The notes under the pieces are model-generated. The model was not told the DNA's origin, searched no databases, and saw nothing but the letters and a program-made list of their open reading frames with translations. 64,000 nucleotides of DNA, taken from positions 594,775-658,774 of the forward strand of contig JAQUPX010000001.1 of assembly GCA_028716385.1 (NCBI GenBank), given 5' to 3'. The translations under genes were made by a program, and so were the position numbers. The stretch is from a bacterium. Its GTDB lineage: Bacteria > Hydrothermota > UBA3073 > JACQXS01 > JAQTXJ01. Position 1 is the first letter of the stretch. Every line of letters begins with the position of its first letter. Positions 24,420-33,414 of this stretch are shown in pieces.

Positions 24420-26705
24420 ATGAAAAAAAGTTTTTATGGTATGATGATATGTTTAATGTCATTATTTTGTGTTTCTAATGCCAAAAGTTTTACTTTGCCT
24501 GAGTTGCAACAGGCAATAAAAGATAAAGGAGCTAAATGGACTGCTGGACATACTTCAGTATCGGATTTATCGGACGAAGAAAAAGCAAAATTATGCAGTA
24601 CGATACCGACTCCTCCGGAAATTCTTTCCGGGCACGAAGATAAAAGAGAAGTAAAAGGGAAACTTAAAGCTGCCATAGATTGGCGTAATTATAATGGCAA
24701 GAATTGGATGACTCCGGTAAAAAACCAGGGGAATTGTGGTTCTTGTTGGGCTTTTGGGACTATTGGGGGATTTGAAGCGCGTTGGAAGATAGCTTATGAG
24801 AAACCGGATACGAATATAGATTTATCCGAACAGTTTTTAGTTTCTTGTGATTCTGGAGATGGGGGGTGTATGGGTGGTTCACTTGGTACAGCGGCAACAT
24901 TTGTACAGGCGACCGGGCTTCCTCCTGAGCTTTGTTTCCCGTATCAAGAATCTGATATCGCCTGTACTCAGCGTTGTTCAAACTGGCAATCACAAGTAGT
25001 TAAACCCTTTAGTTGGAACTATATGTCCACGGGTAATTCCGCCCAGTACAAACAGGCTCTTCAAGATGGACCAATGGGGTGCCAGATAACTGCAAAGAAA
25101 GATTTTTTCTACTACACGGGCGGCGTTTACAGTCCTGTTTTGTCGGATAGCGGAGACAAAACTCTCTATAATCATGGGGTAACATTATGCGGGTATGATG
25201 ATTCAAGGGGGGGGACAGGCGCATGGCTTATTAAAAATTCATACTCAACAGGTTGGGGAGAGGAAGGATATGGCTGGATTGCATATGGTTCGGAATCAAG
25301 CGAAGGTCCGGGACTTCCTGTCTATTATATTATATTGGACAATACTAATCCACGCATATCTTTAAATAATAAGACAGTTGTTGAGCCTGATAATAACATA
25401 TGGGACCCGGGAGAACAAATCAGTATAATTGTAAATCTTAAAAACTTAGGTCTCGCTGCTTCAAATGTTGTGGGGGTGGTATCTACAACTAATGGCAGTA
25501 TTACTGTGAATACAAACTCTGCAAATTTCGGTTCTATTGCTACAAATGGGCTTGTAGATAATTCATCAACACCGTACAAAGCAACTGCCAGTCTCGGGGC
25601 TTCAATCCCGCAGGACGTATCATTTAGTTTACATATTACTGCCGATGCCGGGTATGTTAAAGATACTTCTTTTACGGTACGTTTAGGTTGTGTATCCGGA
25701 GACACGCTTAAATCATTTGCTTCACCTGCCGGGACTGTTTATGGGCTTGCGTTTGACGGCACTAATTTATGGGCATCTATTAGTTCGGACTATAAGATAT
25801 ACAAAATTAATCCCGGAACCGGTCAACAAATTAGTTTTATAAGCACGCCAAATAGTGAAGCCTGTACTGATATAAGTTGGGACAAGACAGATGGTAACTT
25901 ATGGATTCACAGCAGAAGCGGGAAAAAGATTTATAAAGTAAATTCCTCAACGGGTGCGGTTATTACTTCTTTTGCTTCTCCTGCTACATATCCAACCGGA
26001 TTAGCTTTTGACGGTACCAACCTATGGGCGGTTGATATGACAGGATATAAGATATACGAAGTTAGTCAAACGGGAACTGTAGTATCCAGTTTTGACATCC
26101 CTTTAACTCCTCCTACAATGAAGCAATATGCGGCTCGTTGTCTGGCATTTGATTCCCGTGGCGCTAATGGAGGTAGTTTGCTATTGGCGATGACGTATTT
26201 GTCTTCAGCGACAGTATGTGATTCGGTTGTGGTATGGGAATTAACAAAAACAGGCGGAATAGTTGCAAATCATCGAATTGCCGTTTTACCTCAATATGGA
26301 AGGGCGATAGAGGTGAACCCTTCTACGGATGAGTATTGGGTAAACAGCGAAACCCCGGGGAAGATTTATAAAGTGAATGGCTGTTTTTATGGTACGCCGG
26401 TAGAAGAAAGCAATACACTTACATCCGAAAGTTCACAGTCTCTTGTTATTTCGCCTAATCCGAGTAAGTCTAAAACAGAGGTTAGTTTTAATTTGTCTAA
26501 AGCTACAAAAGTAAATATAAACATATATGATAAATCCGGAAGATTTGTTTACGCTCTTGCAAATAAAGAACTTAATGCAGGAAGTCACACTATTAAATGG
26601 GATGGGAGAGATATTAATGGCAAGACAGTTTCTGCCGGAACTTATTTTTATAAGATAAACTGGAACGGATGTTCGTGTACGAGAAAAAGCGTTATAATGA
26701 AATAG
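24420..26705 (+). CDS. Secreted papain-family (C1A) cysteine protease with beta-propeller and T9SS domain
   Basis: 761 residues from ATG 24420, which has AGGAGGGG before it. Signal peptide 1-21. A short propeptide-like region to about 85, then the C1A domain: oxyanion Gln Q103 and nucleophile C109 in NQGNCGSCWAF, catalytic H252 in YNHGVTLCGYD, and N273 in LIKNSYSTGWGEEGYGW. An Ig-like/CARDB-type stretch follows (about 310-430), then NHL-like propeller repeats marked by GLAFDGTNLWA twice (about 430-650). The last 85 residues are a T9SS type A sorting domain with WDGRDINGKTVSAGTYFYKI. Probably a surface or released protease for feeding on protein. The only plus-strand gene in this part of the window; divergent from the 23230-24108 gene. 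Confidence 0.92.
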   Translation: MKKSFYGMMICLMSLFCVSNAKSFTLPELQQAIKDKGAKWTAGHTSVSDLSDEEKAKLCSTIPTPPEILSGHEDKREVKGKLKAAIDWRNYNGKNWMTPVKNQGNCGSCWAFGTIGGFEARWKIAYEKPDTNIDLSEQFLVSCDSGDGGCMGGSLGTAATFVQATGLPPELCFPYQESDIACTQRCSNWQSQVVKPFSWNYMSTGNSAQYKQALQDGPMGCQITAKKDFFYYTGGVYSPVLSDSGDKTLYNHGVTLCGYDDSRGGTGAWLIKNSYSTGWGEEGYGWIAYGSESSEGPGLPVYYIILDNTNPRISLNNKTVVEPDNNIWDPGEQISIIVNLKNLGLAASNVVGVVSTTNGSITVNTNSANFGSIATNGLVDNSSTPYKATASLGASIPQDVSFSLHITADAGYVKDTSFTVRLGCVSGDTLKSFASPAGTVYGLAFDGTNLWASISSDYKIYKINPGTGQQISFISTPNSEACTDISWDKTDGNLWIHSRSGKKIYKVNSSTGAVITSFASPATYPTGLAFDGTNLWAVDMTGYKIYEVSQTGTVVSSFDIPLTPPTMKQYAARCLAFDSRGANGGSLLLAMTYLSSATVCDSVVVWELTKTGGIVANHRIAVLPQYGRAIEVNPSTDEYWVNSETPGKIYKVNGCFYGTPVEESNTLTSESSQSLVISPNPSKSKTEVSFNLSKATKVNINIYDKSGRFVYALANKELNAGSHTIKWDGRDINGKTVSAGTYFYKINWNGCSCTRKSVIMK

Positions 26706-26735
26706 TTTGAATATCTATGTCGAGTGTATGTAATA

Positions 26736-26777
26736 AAAAGAATGGGAGCAAGTAATCACTCGCTCCCATTCTTTTTA
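26736..26777 (+). terminator. Rho-independent terminator after the papain-like protease
   Basis: AAAGAATGGGAGC and GCTCCCATTCTTT form a 13-pair or longer stem around a 12-base loop, ending in TTTTT. It starts about 30 bases after the stop; being symmetric, it might also stop transcription from the other side. Confidence 0.8.
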
Positions 26778-26886
26778 GATAATATTCTCTATTTAATAAG
26801 TATCAATTTGCTGGTTGTTTTGCCCAGCTCTGCTGGATAGCAATTCCTAATCGCTAACGCTCAAGGACTTGTTATCTTTTCCGACT

Positions 26887-28647
26887 TCACTTCATCAATA
26901 CTAATTTTTTTGTTTCCCTATAGTCTCCCGCCTGAACTTTACAAAAATAAATTCCTGTTCCAATGGACTTTGCATTCACCGATGCTTTATAAGTCCCTTT
27001 GTTTAAGAATTTATCCTCTAATGTTTGCATTACTCTTCCGCTTAAATCGTACAATTTGATGCTTACATTCATCTTGGAAGGAACCGTATAGCTAATTAAA
27101 GTATTTCCCTTTACCGGATTAGCAGAGTAAGATATTTTAAAGTTGTTTGCAACGGTGTTACCTTCTTCTACGCTACCTATTTTAGTATGAATAATTCGCA
27201 TCATACAATCAAATCCAATACTTCCTATTGTAAAGGGGTTCCAGGTTGATAAATCCTGTGTCCAATAAGAGTTGCCCTCTACCGGCTGTGATGAATCTGC
27301 TCCTATGTATAGCCCTTGTCCCTGGGGCAAGAATTTTGCTACAAGCCAGAGTTTGTCCACTGTTGTTATTTTCGTTTTAGCCGTATCAAACCATACTGTT
27401 GTCCAATTGATTCCGGTGTCCACAGTTGGGTTGTTAATTTTATCAAAGGGGCTTAAGAGGTCAGGTGCCGTATTATTGCCTGGAAATAACCCTACATATT
27501 CGAGTTTTGATGTAGTGTCACAATTGGTATAAATTTTTGCTTTTGTGACAGAAAATGGCAGGGTCAATTCCGGTGTAAAACGAACTGCAAATGCATCAGA
27601 CTGTCCTGCTGTGTCTGTTACTATAAACTGGGCATCCTTTTTAAAATCATCATATGCAATTTCGCCTTCCTCGTAAGAAATAGATGTTCCCGAGAGAGTA
27701 TCATTTACGGTAACCATATCCCCGGTAAGATAAGTAGTAAATCCTATAATAAAAGTTTGTCCATAAAGAGCCGGGGTCCAATTGCTCAATGTTACCGTTT
27801 GAGATGCGCCCGCTGCTAACCCGGAAACTGTCTGTGTGTCTGTATATACCGGGCTACCCGAAGCGGTTATTATACATCCTGTAACAAAAGTTGCCGAAGC
27901 TGCTCCTTTATTCTCAACAGTAAAAGTTACAGGATAAGGCGTGCTAACCCTTACTCCAGTAGAAGGATTAGTATAAGAAACTACAGCTACATCATTATCA
28001 AGGCTACCATAAGATACATACGCATAAGTGGAAAGTTCACTTTCTCCGCCACCGTTGTCAGTCCATAGAAGTGAATCCCATGCTCCCGGGACTCCGCTAA
28101 AAGAATGTCCGGTGAAATTATTGTCTCCAAGTAGCGAAGGTAATCCTGAAAGAGCAACCTTTTTTACTGAGACCCAAAATTTCCCATTACTAATTTGTAC
28201 TGAATCTGCCCCGAGGTCATATTCTGTAACCGTTGGATATTTACGAGCATTTAGGACTGCAGACTCGTGCAGGAGAGTTGTGCCATCATCTCCATAAATC
28301 TTGAACTTAAATGTGCTATCTGCGCCCCATGGGGCTTGTGTGTTTTCGTAAAATGTATGTTTTACTTTCTTAATCCAGAGAGGGAATTGTACCCCCGGAA
28401 AGTCAGCGGAATTAAAATAAACTGCATATTCTACGGTATCATTAAATACCCAGGCAGGTTGTGCATTATAGTATTTTATCCACTCTATGCCTTTTGCTTC
28501 GTTTGTACTTAATAAACTAATTGATTTGTTAGTGTTGTTTCCTATACAATTTTCGCTAAGTAGCTTATTATTTATTGAAACTGCTTTGAATCCAAAACAA
28601 TAAGTTGATAACAACACTCCGATTACACAAAATAATTTTTTCTTCAT
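26887..28647 (-). CDS. Large secreted T9SS-sorted protein with CARDB-like domain
   Basis: 586 residues from ATG 28647, preceded by GGAGGG; an upstream in-frame ATG has no such site. Signal peptide 1-20 (MKKKLFCVIGVLLSTYCFGF). A beta-rich N-terminal half, then a CARDB-like adhesion domain (about 225-325: DNDVAVVSYTNPSTGVRV ... PVTFTVENKGAA), then a YDDF ... AFAVRFTP domain akin to the one in neighbouring secreted proteins, and a T9SS C-terminal domain ending KLVLMK. The stop is TGA, another normal UGA stop. Function unknown; adhesion or glycan binding is plausible. Confidence 0.8.
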   Translation of the reverse strand: MKKKLFCVIGVLLSTYCFGFKAVSINNKLLSENCIGNNTNKSISLLSTNEAKGIEWIKYYNAQPAWVFNDTVEYAVYFNSADFPGVQFPLWIKKVKHTFYENTQAPWGADSTFKFKIYGDDGTTLLHESAVLNARKYPTVTEYDLGADSVQISNGKFWVSVKKVALSGLPSLLGDNNFTGHSFSGVPGAWDSLLWTDNGGGESELSTYAYVSYGSLDNDVAVVSYTNPSTGVRVSTPYPVTFTVENKGAASATFVTGCIITASGSPVYTDTQTVSGLAAGASQTVTLSNWTPALYGQTFIIGFTTYLTGDMVTVNDTLSGTSISYEEGEIAYDDFKKDAQFIVTDTAGQSDAFAVRFTPELTLPFSVTKAKIYTNCDTTSKLEYVGLFPGNNTAPDLLSPFDKINNPTVDTGINWTTVWFDTAKTKITTVDKLWLVAKFLPQGQGLYIGADSSQPVEGNSYWTQDLSTWNPFTIGSIGFDCMMRIIHTKIGSVEEGNTVANNFKISYSANPVKGNTLISYTVPSKMNVSIKLYDLSGRVMQTLEDKFLNKGTYKASVNAKSIGTGIYFCKVQAGDYRETKKLVLMK

Positions 28648-28858
28648 TTTCCCTCCGTTATTAGTTTTTTTGTAGTTTTCCACATTTGCATCATATGTAT
28701 CCTCCTTAAAAACAATCTTATATATTTAACTCTATATTTAATTGTTGTCAAATTTGTTAATTTTTTTAGGCGTTGGCGTATTCTTTAATTCTTTTAAGAC
28801 TATGGTAAAATTGATTTAGTATGTCTATAGACATGTTTCTAAAATAAGAATTTGCTCT

Positions 28859-29515
28859 TTATTGTATGGATAATGAAGTATCACCGCTTGCCGTAGTAAA
28901 TTCTACGAGTGTTTCCGTTGTGTCTCCATATACTTTTTTAATTAGTCCCAGATTGGGTTTATACCATTCGTAGTAGGTTACATTAGTAGTATCGGAACCA
29001 AACATTTTTGAAAGTTTTTCTTCTACGAAATTAATTTCAATTTGATATTCATCTCCATTTCGTTCTGTTATGTTTGCTGTTGTATTCAAAGTTATTTTTA
29101 TGGTATCGCCAAGAACTACTTTGCTTGTATTAAAAGAGTAAGCCCATGAGTTATCTATGCTTAGCGGTAGTTTTAACCATGGAAGCCACCATATAGCAAG
29201 CGTATCTTCTCGTCCAAAAATATTTATAGTGTAGAAGTATAATCGTTCTACTTGTTCTTTACTTTTCCACCAGTATTCCTGTTTTCCGTTTCTTTCCAAT
29301 ACGAAACTTTCTTTGCCATAGATAGTATTTGTTCCTGTAATGGCAACTTTTATTGTATTGTTGGATGGCAATGTTGAATAAGTTGCAGAATTATTTATTT
29401 GTAATGGAAAATAATCTGCACCTGTTCTAAAGCATAAAGGGCTTTGTTTGCAGGAAGTAAATAAAATTACGATTAAAAATATAACAACTCCGGATATGGA
29501 ATAATATTTCATCAA
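28859..29515 (-). CDS. Lipoprotein of unknown function
   Basis: 218 residues. The N-terminus MMKYYSISGVVIFLIVILFTSC ends in a lipobox with Cys at 22, so the mature protein should be lipid-anchored. The rest is beta-rich (YFPLQINNSATYSTL ... VEFTTASGDTSLS) and resembles hypothetical proteins of about 200 residues found with surface proteins. It contains a FGSDTTNVTYYEWYKPNLGLIKKVYG pattern, typical of such lipoproteins, but no catalytic motif. Confidence 0.7.
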   Translation of the reverse strand: MMKYYSISGVVIFLIVILFTSCKQSPLCFRTGADYFPLQINNSATYSTLPSNNTIKVAITGTNTIYGKESFVLERNGKQEYWWKSKEQVERLYFYTINIFGREDTLAIWWLPWLKLPLSIDNSWAYSFNTSKVVLGDTIKITLNTTANITERNGDEYQIEINFVEEKLSKMFGSDTTNVTYYEWYKPNLGLIKKVYGDTTETLVEFTTASGDTSLSIQ

Positions 29516-29583
29516 AGTGAGATGATATTTTAAATTCCTAAAAAGTCAATTATAAAAATTGTATTTATATGTAGAGCAAAAGA

Positions 29584-30015
29584 TTAGGGATTGTTTAATT
29601 TTGTCCCCAGGTAAAAGGTAAGAGATAATCCTTTAGGGACTGTATGCCAGGAGATTTCCTGTCTGACGAGAATATTTTTTGTGCTTACCAAAGGGATTAG
29701 TATCCCTACAGTTGAACAAATACCTTTTTCGTTCTCTATGGATTGATTTACTTTTCGGGTTATATAGTATGCTCCGACGCCAGCCGCTATCCGTGTTTTT
29801 TTTATGAATTTTAATTTTACGCCTTCTGTAATTTTAAATATATCCATATTTACATTGGTCTGGTTAAAAGAAGTTACTCTAAATTCAGAGGTGCCTGCTA
29901 TTTTATTGACTTTTGCTATTTCCCATCTTACGCTAACTTCTTTGCCTGATGTAGCAGTATTTGCAAGTTCTCCCATTGGTGCGATTAGGCCAAGTCCTAA
30001 CATTAAAATATTCAT
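29584..30015 (-). CDS. Small outer-membrane-barrel-like protein
   Basis: 143 residues with alternating beta-strand pattern and Gly/aromatic girdles (VKLKFIKKTRIAAGVGAYYITRK, KGLSLTFYLGTKLNNP). The N-terminus (MNILMLGLGLIAPMGELA) could be a signal sequence. No Shine-Dalgarno is clear. It lies between infB and a lipoprotein gene. I do not recognise the family; a partial or divergent beta-barrel is the best description. Confidence 0.5.
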   Translation of the reverse strand: MNILMLGLGLIAPMGELANTATSGKEVSVRWEIAKVNKIAGTSEFRVTSFNQTNVNMDIFKITEGVKLKFIKKTRIAAGVGAYYITRKVNQSIENEKGICSTVGILIPLVSTKNILVRQEISWHTVPKGLSLTFYLGTKLNNP

Positions 30016-30079
30016 TTTTAATTTATGGAAGTTTTTAAAGGTCCGAGATACACGGATAATAAAAAACTTTTTAATAACT

Positions 30080-32161
30080 TCATCTTGGAATTTCTTTTAT
30101 TTCAAAGGCTTCTATAATATCATTTGCTACGCATTTAAAATTAACACCTATCCCGCATTCAATGCCTGTTTCTACTTCTTTAACCGAATCTTTTATTCGT
30201 TTCAGACTTTCTATTCGACCTTCATAAACTATATTTTTTTCTCTGATTACTCTTACTTTTGCGCCTCTAACGATTTTCCCTTGCAAAACATAGCACCCTG
30301 CTATAAAGCCTACATCTGTTATCTTAAAAACTTGTTTAACTTCGGCTCTCCCTAATTGAACTTCTTCGAATTTTGCCGGCAATAATCCTTTAAGTGCCAA
30401 TTGTATATCTTCGAGTACTTCATAAATAATGCTATAAGTTCTGATTTCAATACCTTTTTCTTTGCTTAGTTGTGTAGCATTGTTATTTTCTTTTACATTA
30501 AATCCGATTACTATCGCTTTACTTGTTGCGGCGAGTAGAATATCCGATTCATTGATTTCACCTACTCCTTTATGTAGAATACGAATTTTTGCTTCTTCTT
30601 CCGTTATATGTTCAAGTGCGTCTGCGATTGCTTCTGCAGAACCGGCGACGTCTGCTTTTATGATAAGTTTAAGTTCGTTTATTTCTCCTGTTTTTAGTTC
30701 TTTTTGCAATTGCTCAAGAGTTATCGGTTTTGTGCTTTTATCTGAGATATTTTTTTGTGCCGTTTTTCGTTCTTTTGATATTTCACGGGCTAATCTTTCA
30801 TCTTTCACTACGGTAAAAGTGTCACCTGTTTCCGGTAATTCATCGAACCCACCTATCTGGACTGGTTCGGATGGGTGAGCTTTTGATTTATGTTTCCCCC
30901 ATTCATCATAAAGCGCTCTAATTTTTCCACTAGCGTTTCCGGCAATTAATGGTTGGCCTACTTTTAGTATTCCGTGAGTTACTATAGCAGTTGCTACGGG
31001 ACCTTTTCCTTTATCTAGTTTTGTCTCAATAATGGTTCCTCTTGCAGGTATATCCAGGGTAGTTTTTAATTCTAATAATTCTGCCTGAACAAGAATTGCT
31101 TCTAATAATTCCTGCACTCCTTCTCCTGTTCCGGCGGATATATAGCAACAAAGGGTTTCCCCACCGTATTTTTCCGTAACTATTTTATGTTCTAATAATT
31201 GAAGTTCTACTTTTCCGGGGATAACGCTAGGCAAATCTATCTTATTTACTGCCACTATTATAGGCACATTTGCGTCTCGTGCATGATTGATTGCTTCAAC
31301 AGTTTGAGGCATTACGCCATCATCTGCGGCGATAATCAATATTACTATATCAGTTATCTTTGCCCCTCTGACTCTCATAGCTGTGAATGCTTTATGCCCC
31401 GGTGTATCAATAAAAGTGATATGTTTCTCGCCTATTTTAACTCTATATGCTCCTATATGTTGGGTGATTTTTCCTGCTTCTGTTTCTGCTACATTATTAT
31501 GGCTTATGTAGTCAAGTAATGTAGTTTTGCCGTGGTCAACATGTCCCATAATAGTTACTATTGGGTCTCGAGGAGTGTTTTCTTCTATTTTTTTCTCTTC
31601 TTCTACGTAAGTAGGAATAAGTTCTGCTTCGTAACCGTATTCCGCGGCTATTGTGGCAGCCGTATCAAAGTCTATTCTCTGGTTTATAGTCACTAAAAGT
31701 CCCATCTCAATACACTTTGTAATAAGGCTAATCGGATTTTCCCCTAAGAGTTGAGCAAGGTCTTTAACAGGGGTATTGGTGCTAATTTGTATTTTGTTCG
31801 TCAGAGTATTTTCTTGTAAGGCATCTTCTTTCGCTCTGTATTTTTTTGGTCTTTCGCCCATTTCAATTTTTTTGATAGTTTCTCTGACTCTTCTTTCGGT
31901 TATTATCTTATCTTTTTGTTTTTTCGCAGCATTTATTATAGGTTGTGGTCTGTATGCATGCGCTCTTATCGTTTGTTTTGCTTTTTCTTCTGATTTGACT
32001 GCATCTTTTTGTGTCTGCATTCCTTTTTTGCATTCTTCTATTATCCCATCAGTCAAAAAGGCAGTGGAACTAACTATTTTATGCCCCAATTTATTTAGTA
32101 ATTTCATAAGAGCTTTGCTTGACAAATTTAACTCTTTTGCTACTTCGTAAAGTCTTTTCAT
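30080..32161 (-). CDS. infB: Translation initiation factor IF-2
   Basis: 693 residues, compact for the family because the N-terminal region is short. Begins with the IF2N helix (RLYEVAKELNLSSKALMKLLNKLG), a second IF2N segment near 128-150 (VKDLAQLLGENPISLI), then the GTPase domain: G1 GHVDHGKTT at 206-214, G3 DTPGHKAF, G4 NKID. Domains II to IV follow with the C-terminal fMet-tRNA-binding part. It ends in TGA, a normal UGA stop. Immediately follows nusA (7 bases). Confidence 0.97.
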   Translation of the reverse strand: MKRLYEVAKELNLSSKALMKLLNKLGHKIVSSTAFLTDGIIEECKKGMQTQKDAVKSEEKAKQTIRAHAYRPQPIINAAKKQKDKIITERRVRETIKKIEMGERPKKYRAKEDALQENTLTNKIQISTNTPVKDLAQLLGENPISLITKCIEMGLLVTINQRIDFDTAATIAAEYGYEAELIPTYVEEEKKIEENTPRDPIVTIMGHVDHGKTTLLDYISHNNVAETEAGKITQHIGAYRVKIGEKHITFIDTPGHKAFTAMRVRGAKITDIVILIIAADDGVMPQTVEAINHARDANVPIIVAVNKIDLPSVIPGKVELQLLEHKIVTEKYGGETLCCYISAGTGEGVQELLEAILVQAELLELKTTLDIPARGTIIETKLDKGKGPVATAIVTHGILKVGQPLIAGNASGKIRALYDEWGKHKSKAHPSEPVQIGGFDELPETGDTFTVVKDERLAREISKERKTAQKNISDKSTKPITLEQLQKELKTGEINELKLIIKADVAGSAEAIADALEHITEEEAKIRILHKGVGEINESDILLAATSKAIVIGFNVKENNNATQLSKEKGIEIRTYSIIYEVLEDIQLALKGLLPAKFEEVQLGRAEVKQVFKITDVGFIAGCYVLQGKIVRGAKVRVIREKNIVYEGRIESLKRIKDSVKEVETGIECGIGVNFKCVANDIIEAFEIKEIPR

Positions 32162-32168
32162 TTTTTTA

Positions 32169-33401
32169 TTATTTGTCTATTTCTACTTTTTCATTTGTAT
32201 TCTGCATTTGATTGGATACTATATTATATATTTCAGTGGCTTTTTCTTCGCCTATTTCCGGTACTTTTGCAAGTTGTTCTATGCCTTTTTCCAGTATATC
32301 GGCTGTTGTCATAAACCCATTATTTACGAGAAGATTTTTTGTATTGTTGTCTAATTCTTTAATAAAGGTAATCCCTTTGTTCTTAAATTTACTTTCGGAT
32401 ATTATATCTATTTTGTATCCTGTTAATTTTGATGCCAACAATGCATTTTGTCCACCTTTGCCAATGGCTTTAGGTAAATCTTCATCTTTTACTATAACAC
32501 TCATTTTTTTGTTGTCTTTATCAACATCAGATTTCAATATGGTAACGCTGGATAGAACCCTACTAACTAATGTTTTTAGGTCGGTAGAATATTGTATAAC
32601 ATCAATTCTTTCATTGTTAAGTTCTTTCATAACAGCTTCTATTCTTGAGCCTCTTACTCCAACGCATGCGCCTACAGGTTCTACTTTTAGATCGTTTGAA
32701 ATAACTGCTACTTTTGCTCTGATTCCCGGTATTCTTGCGACAGCTTTAATTTGAATAATATTTTCTTGTATTTCAGGGATTTCTTTTTCTAATAATTTTT
32801 TTAATAAGTTTGGGTGACTCCTTGACATTAGAACTTCGCCATTGGGCGTTACATCTAATATATAACCTTTTATTGGGTCTCCCTGATTATATCTTTCGCC
32901 CGGTATTTGTTCTCGCGCAGGGAGGACGCCTTCCGCGTCTTTTAACTTGGCAATAATTTCATTTTTATCTACTTTTTGTACTGTGCCCACTATTATTTCA
33001 TCTGTTTTTTTAGTGTACACCTCTTTTACCTTTTCTTTTTCTTTTTCTTTTATTTTTTGTTCAAGTAATTGCCTGGTCAAGATAACAGCATTTCTTCCAA
33101 GACTTTCAAATGGAATTCTAACTTTAATTTCTTTGTCAAGGGATGCGTTTTTAATTATTTCCTTAGCTTCTTTAAGCGATATTTCCATTGTGGAATTAAT
33201 CGGATCGGTTACCACTTTTTTTATAAGAAATAGTTCTATGCTCCCATCTTTTTCAGAGATATTTACTTCTGATTTTACGTTTTCGCCCAATTTAGTTTTT
33301 ATAACACTCTTAATCGTATCTTTAAATAGTTCTATTGCAAGTTCCTTTGGTATGCGCAAAGATTGCGACATTTGATTTATTGCACTTAGTACGGTTCCCA
33401 T
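32169..33401 (-). CDS. nusA: Transcription termination/antitermination factor NusA
   Basis: 410 residues. N-terminal RNA-polymerase-binding domain, S1 domain (around 130-200, DEIIVGTVQKVDKNEIIAKLKDAEGVLP), two KH domains with GACVGVRGSRIEAVMKEL and the second KH GKGGQNALLASKLTGYKIDI, and a C-terminal helix-hairpin-helix acidic tail. Acts with polymerase in pausing and termination. rimP does not precede it; proS does, 13 bases away. Confidence 0.96.
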   Translation of the reverse strand: MGTVLSAINQMSQSLRIPKELAIELFKDTIKSVIKTKLGENVKSEVNISEKDGSIELFLIKKVVTDPINSTMEISLKEAKEIIKNASLDKEIKVRIPFESLGRNAVILTRQLLEQKIKEKEKEKVKEVYTKKTDEIIVGTVQKVDKNEIIAKLKDAEGVLPAREQIPGERYNQGDPIKGYILDVTPNGEVLMSRSHPNLLKKLLEKEIPEIQENIIQIKAVARIPGIRAKVAVISNDLKVEPVGACVGVRGSRIEAVMKELNNERIDVIQYSTDLKTLVSRVLSSVTILKSDVDKDNKKMSVIVKDEDLPKAIGKGGQNALLASKLTGYKIDIISESKFKNKGITFIKELDNNTKNLLVNNGFMTTADILEKGIEQLAKVPEIGEEKATEIYNIVSNQMQNTNEKVEIDK

Positions 33402-33414
33402 AATGTCTCTTTTG

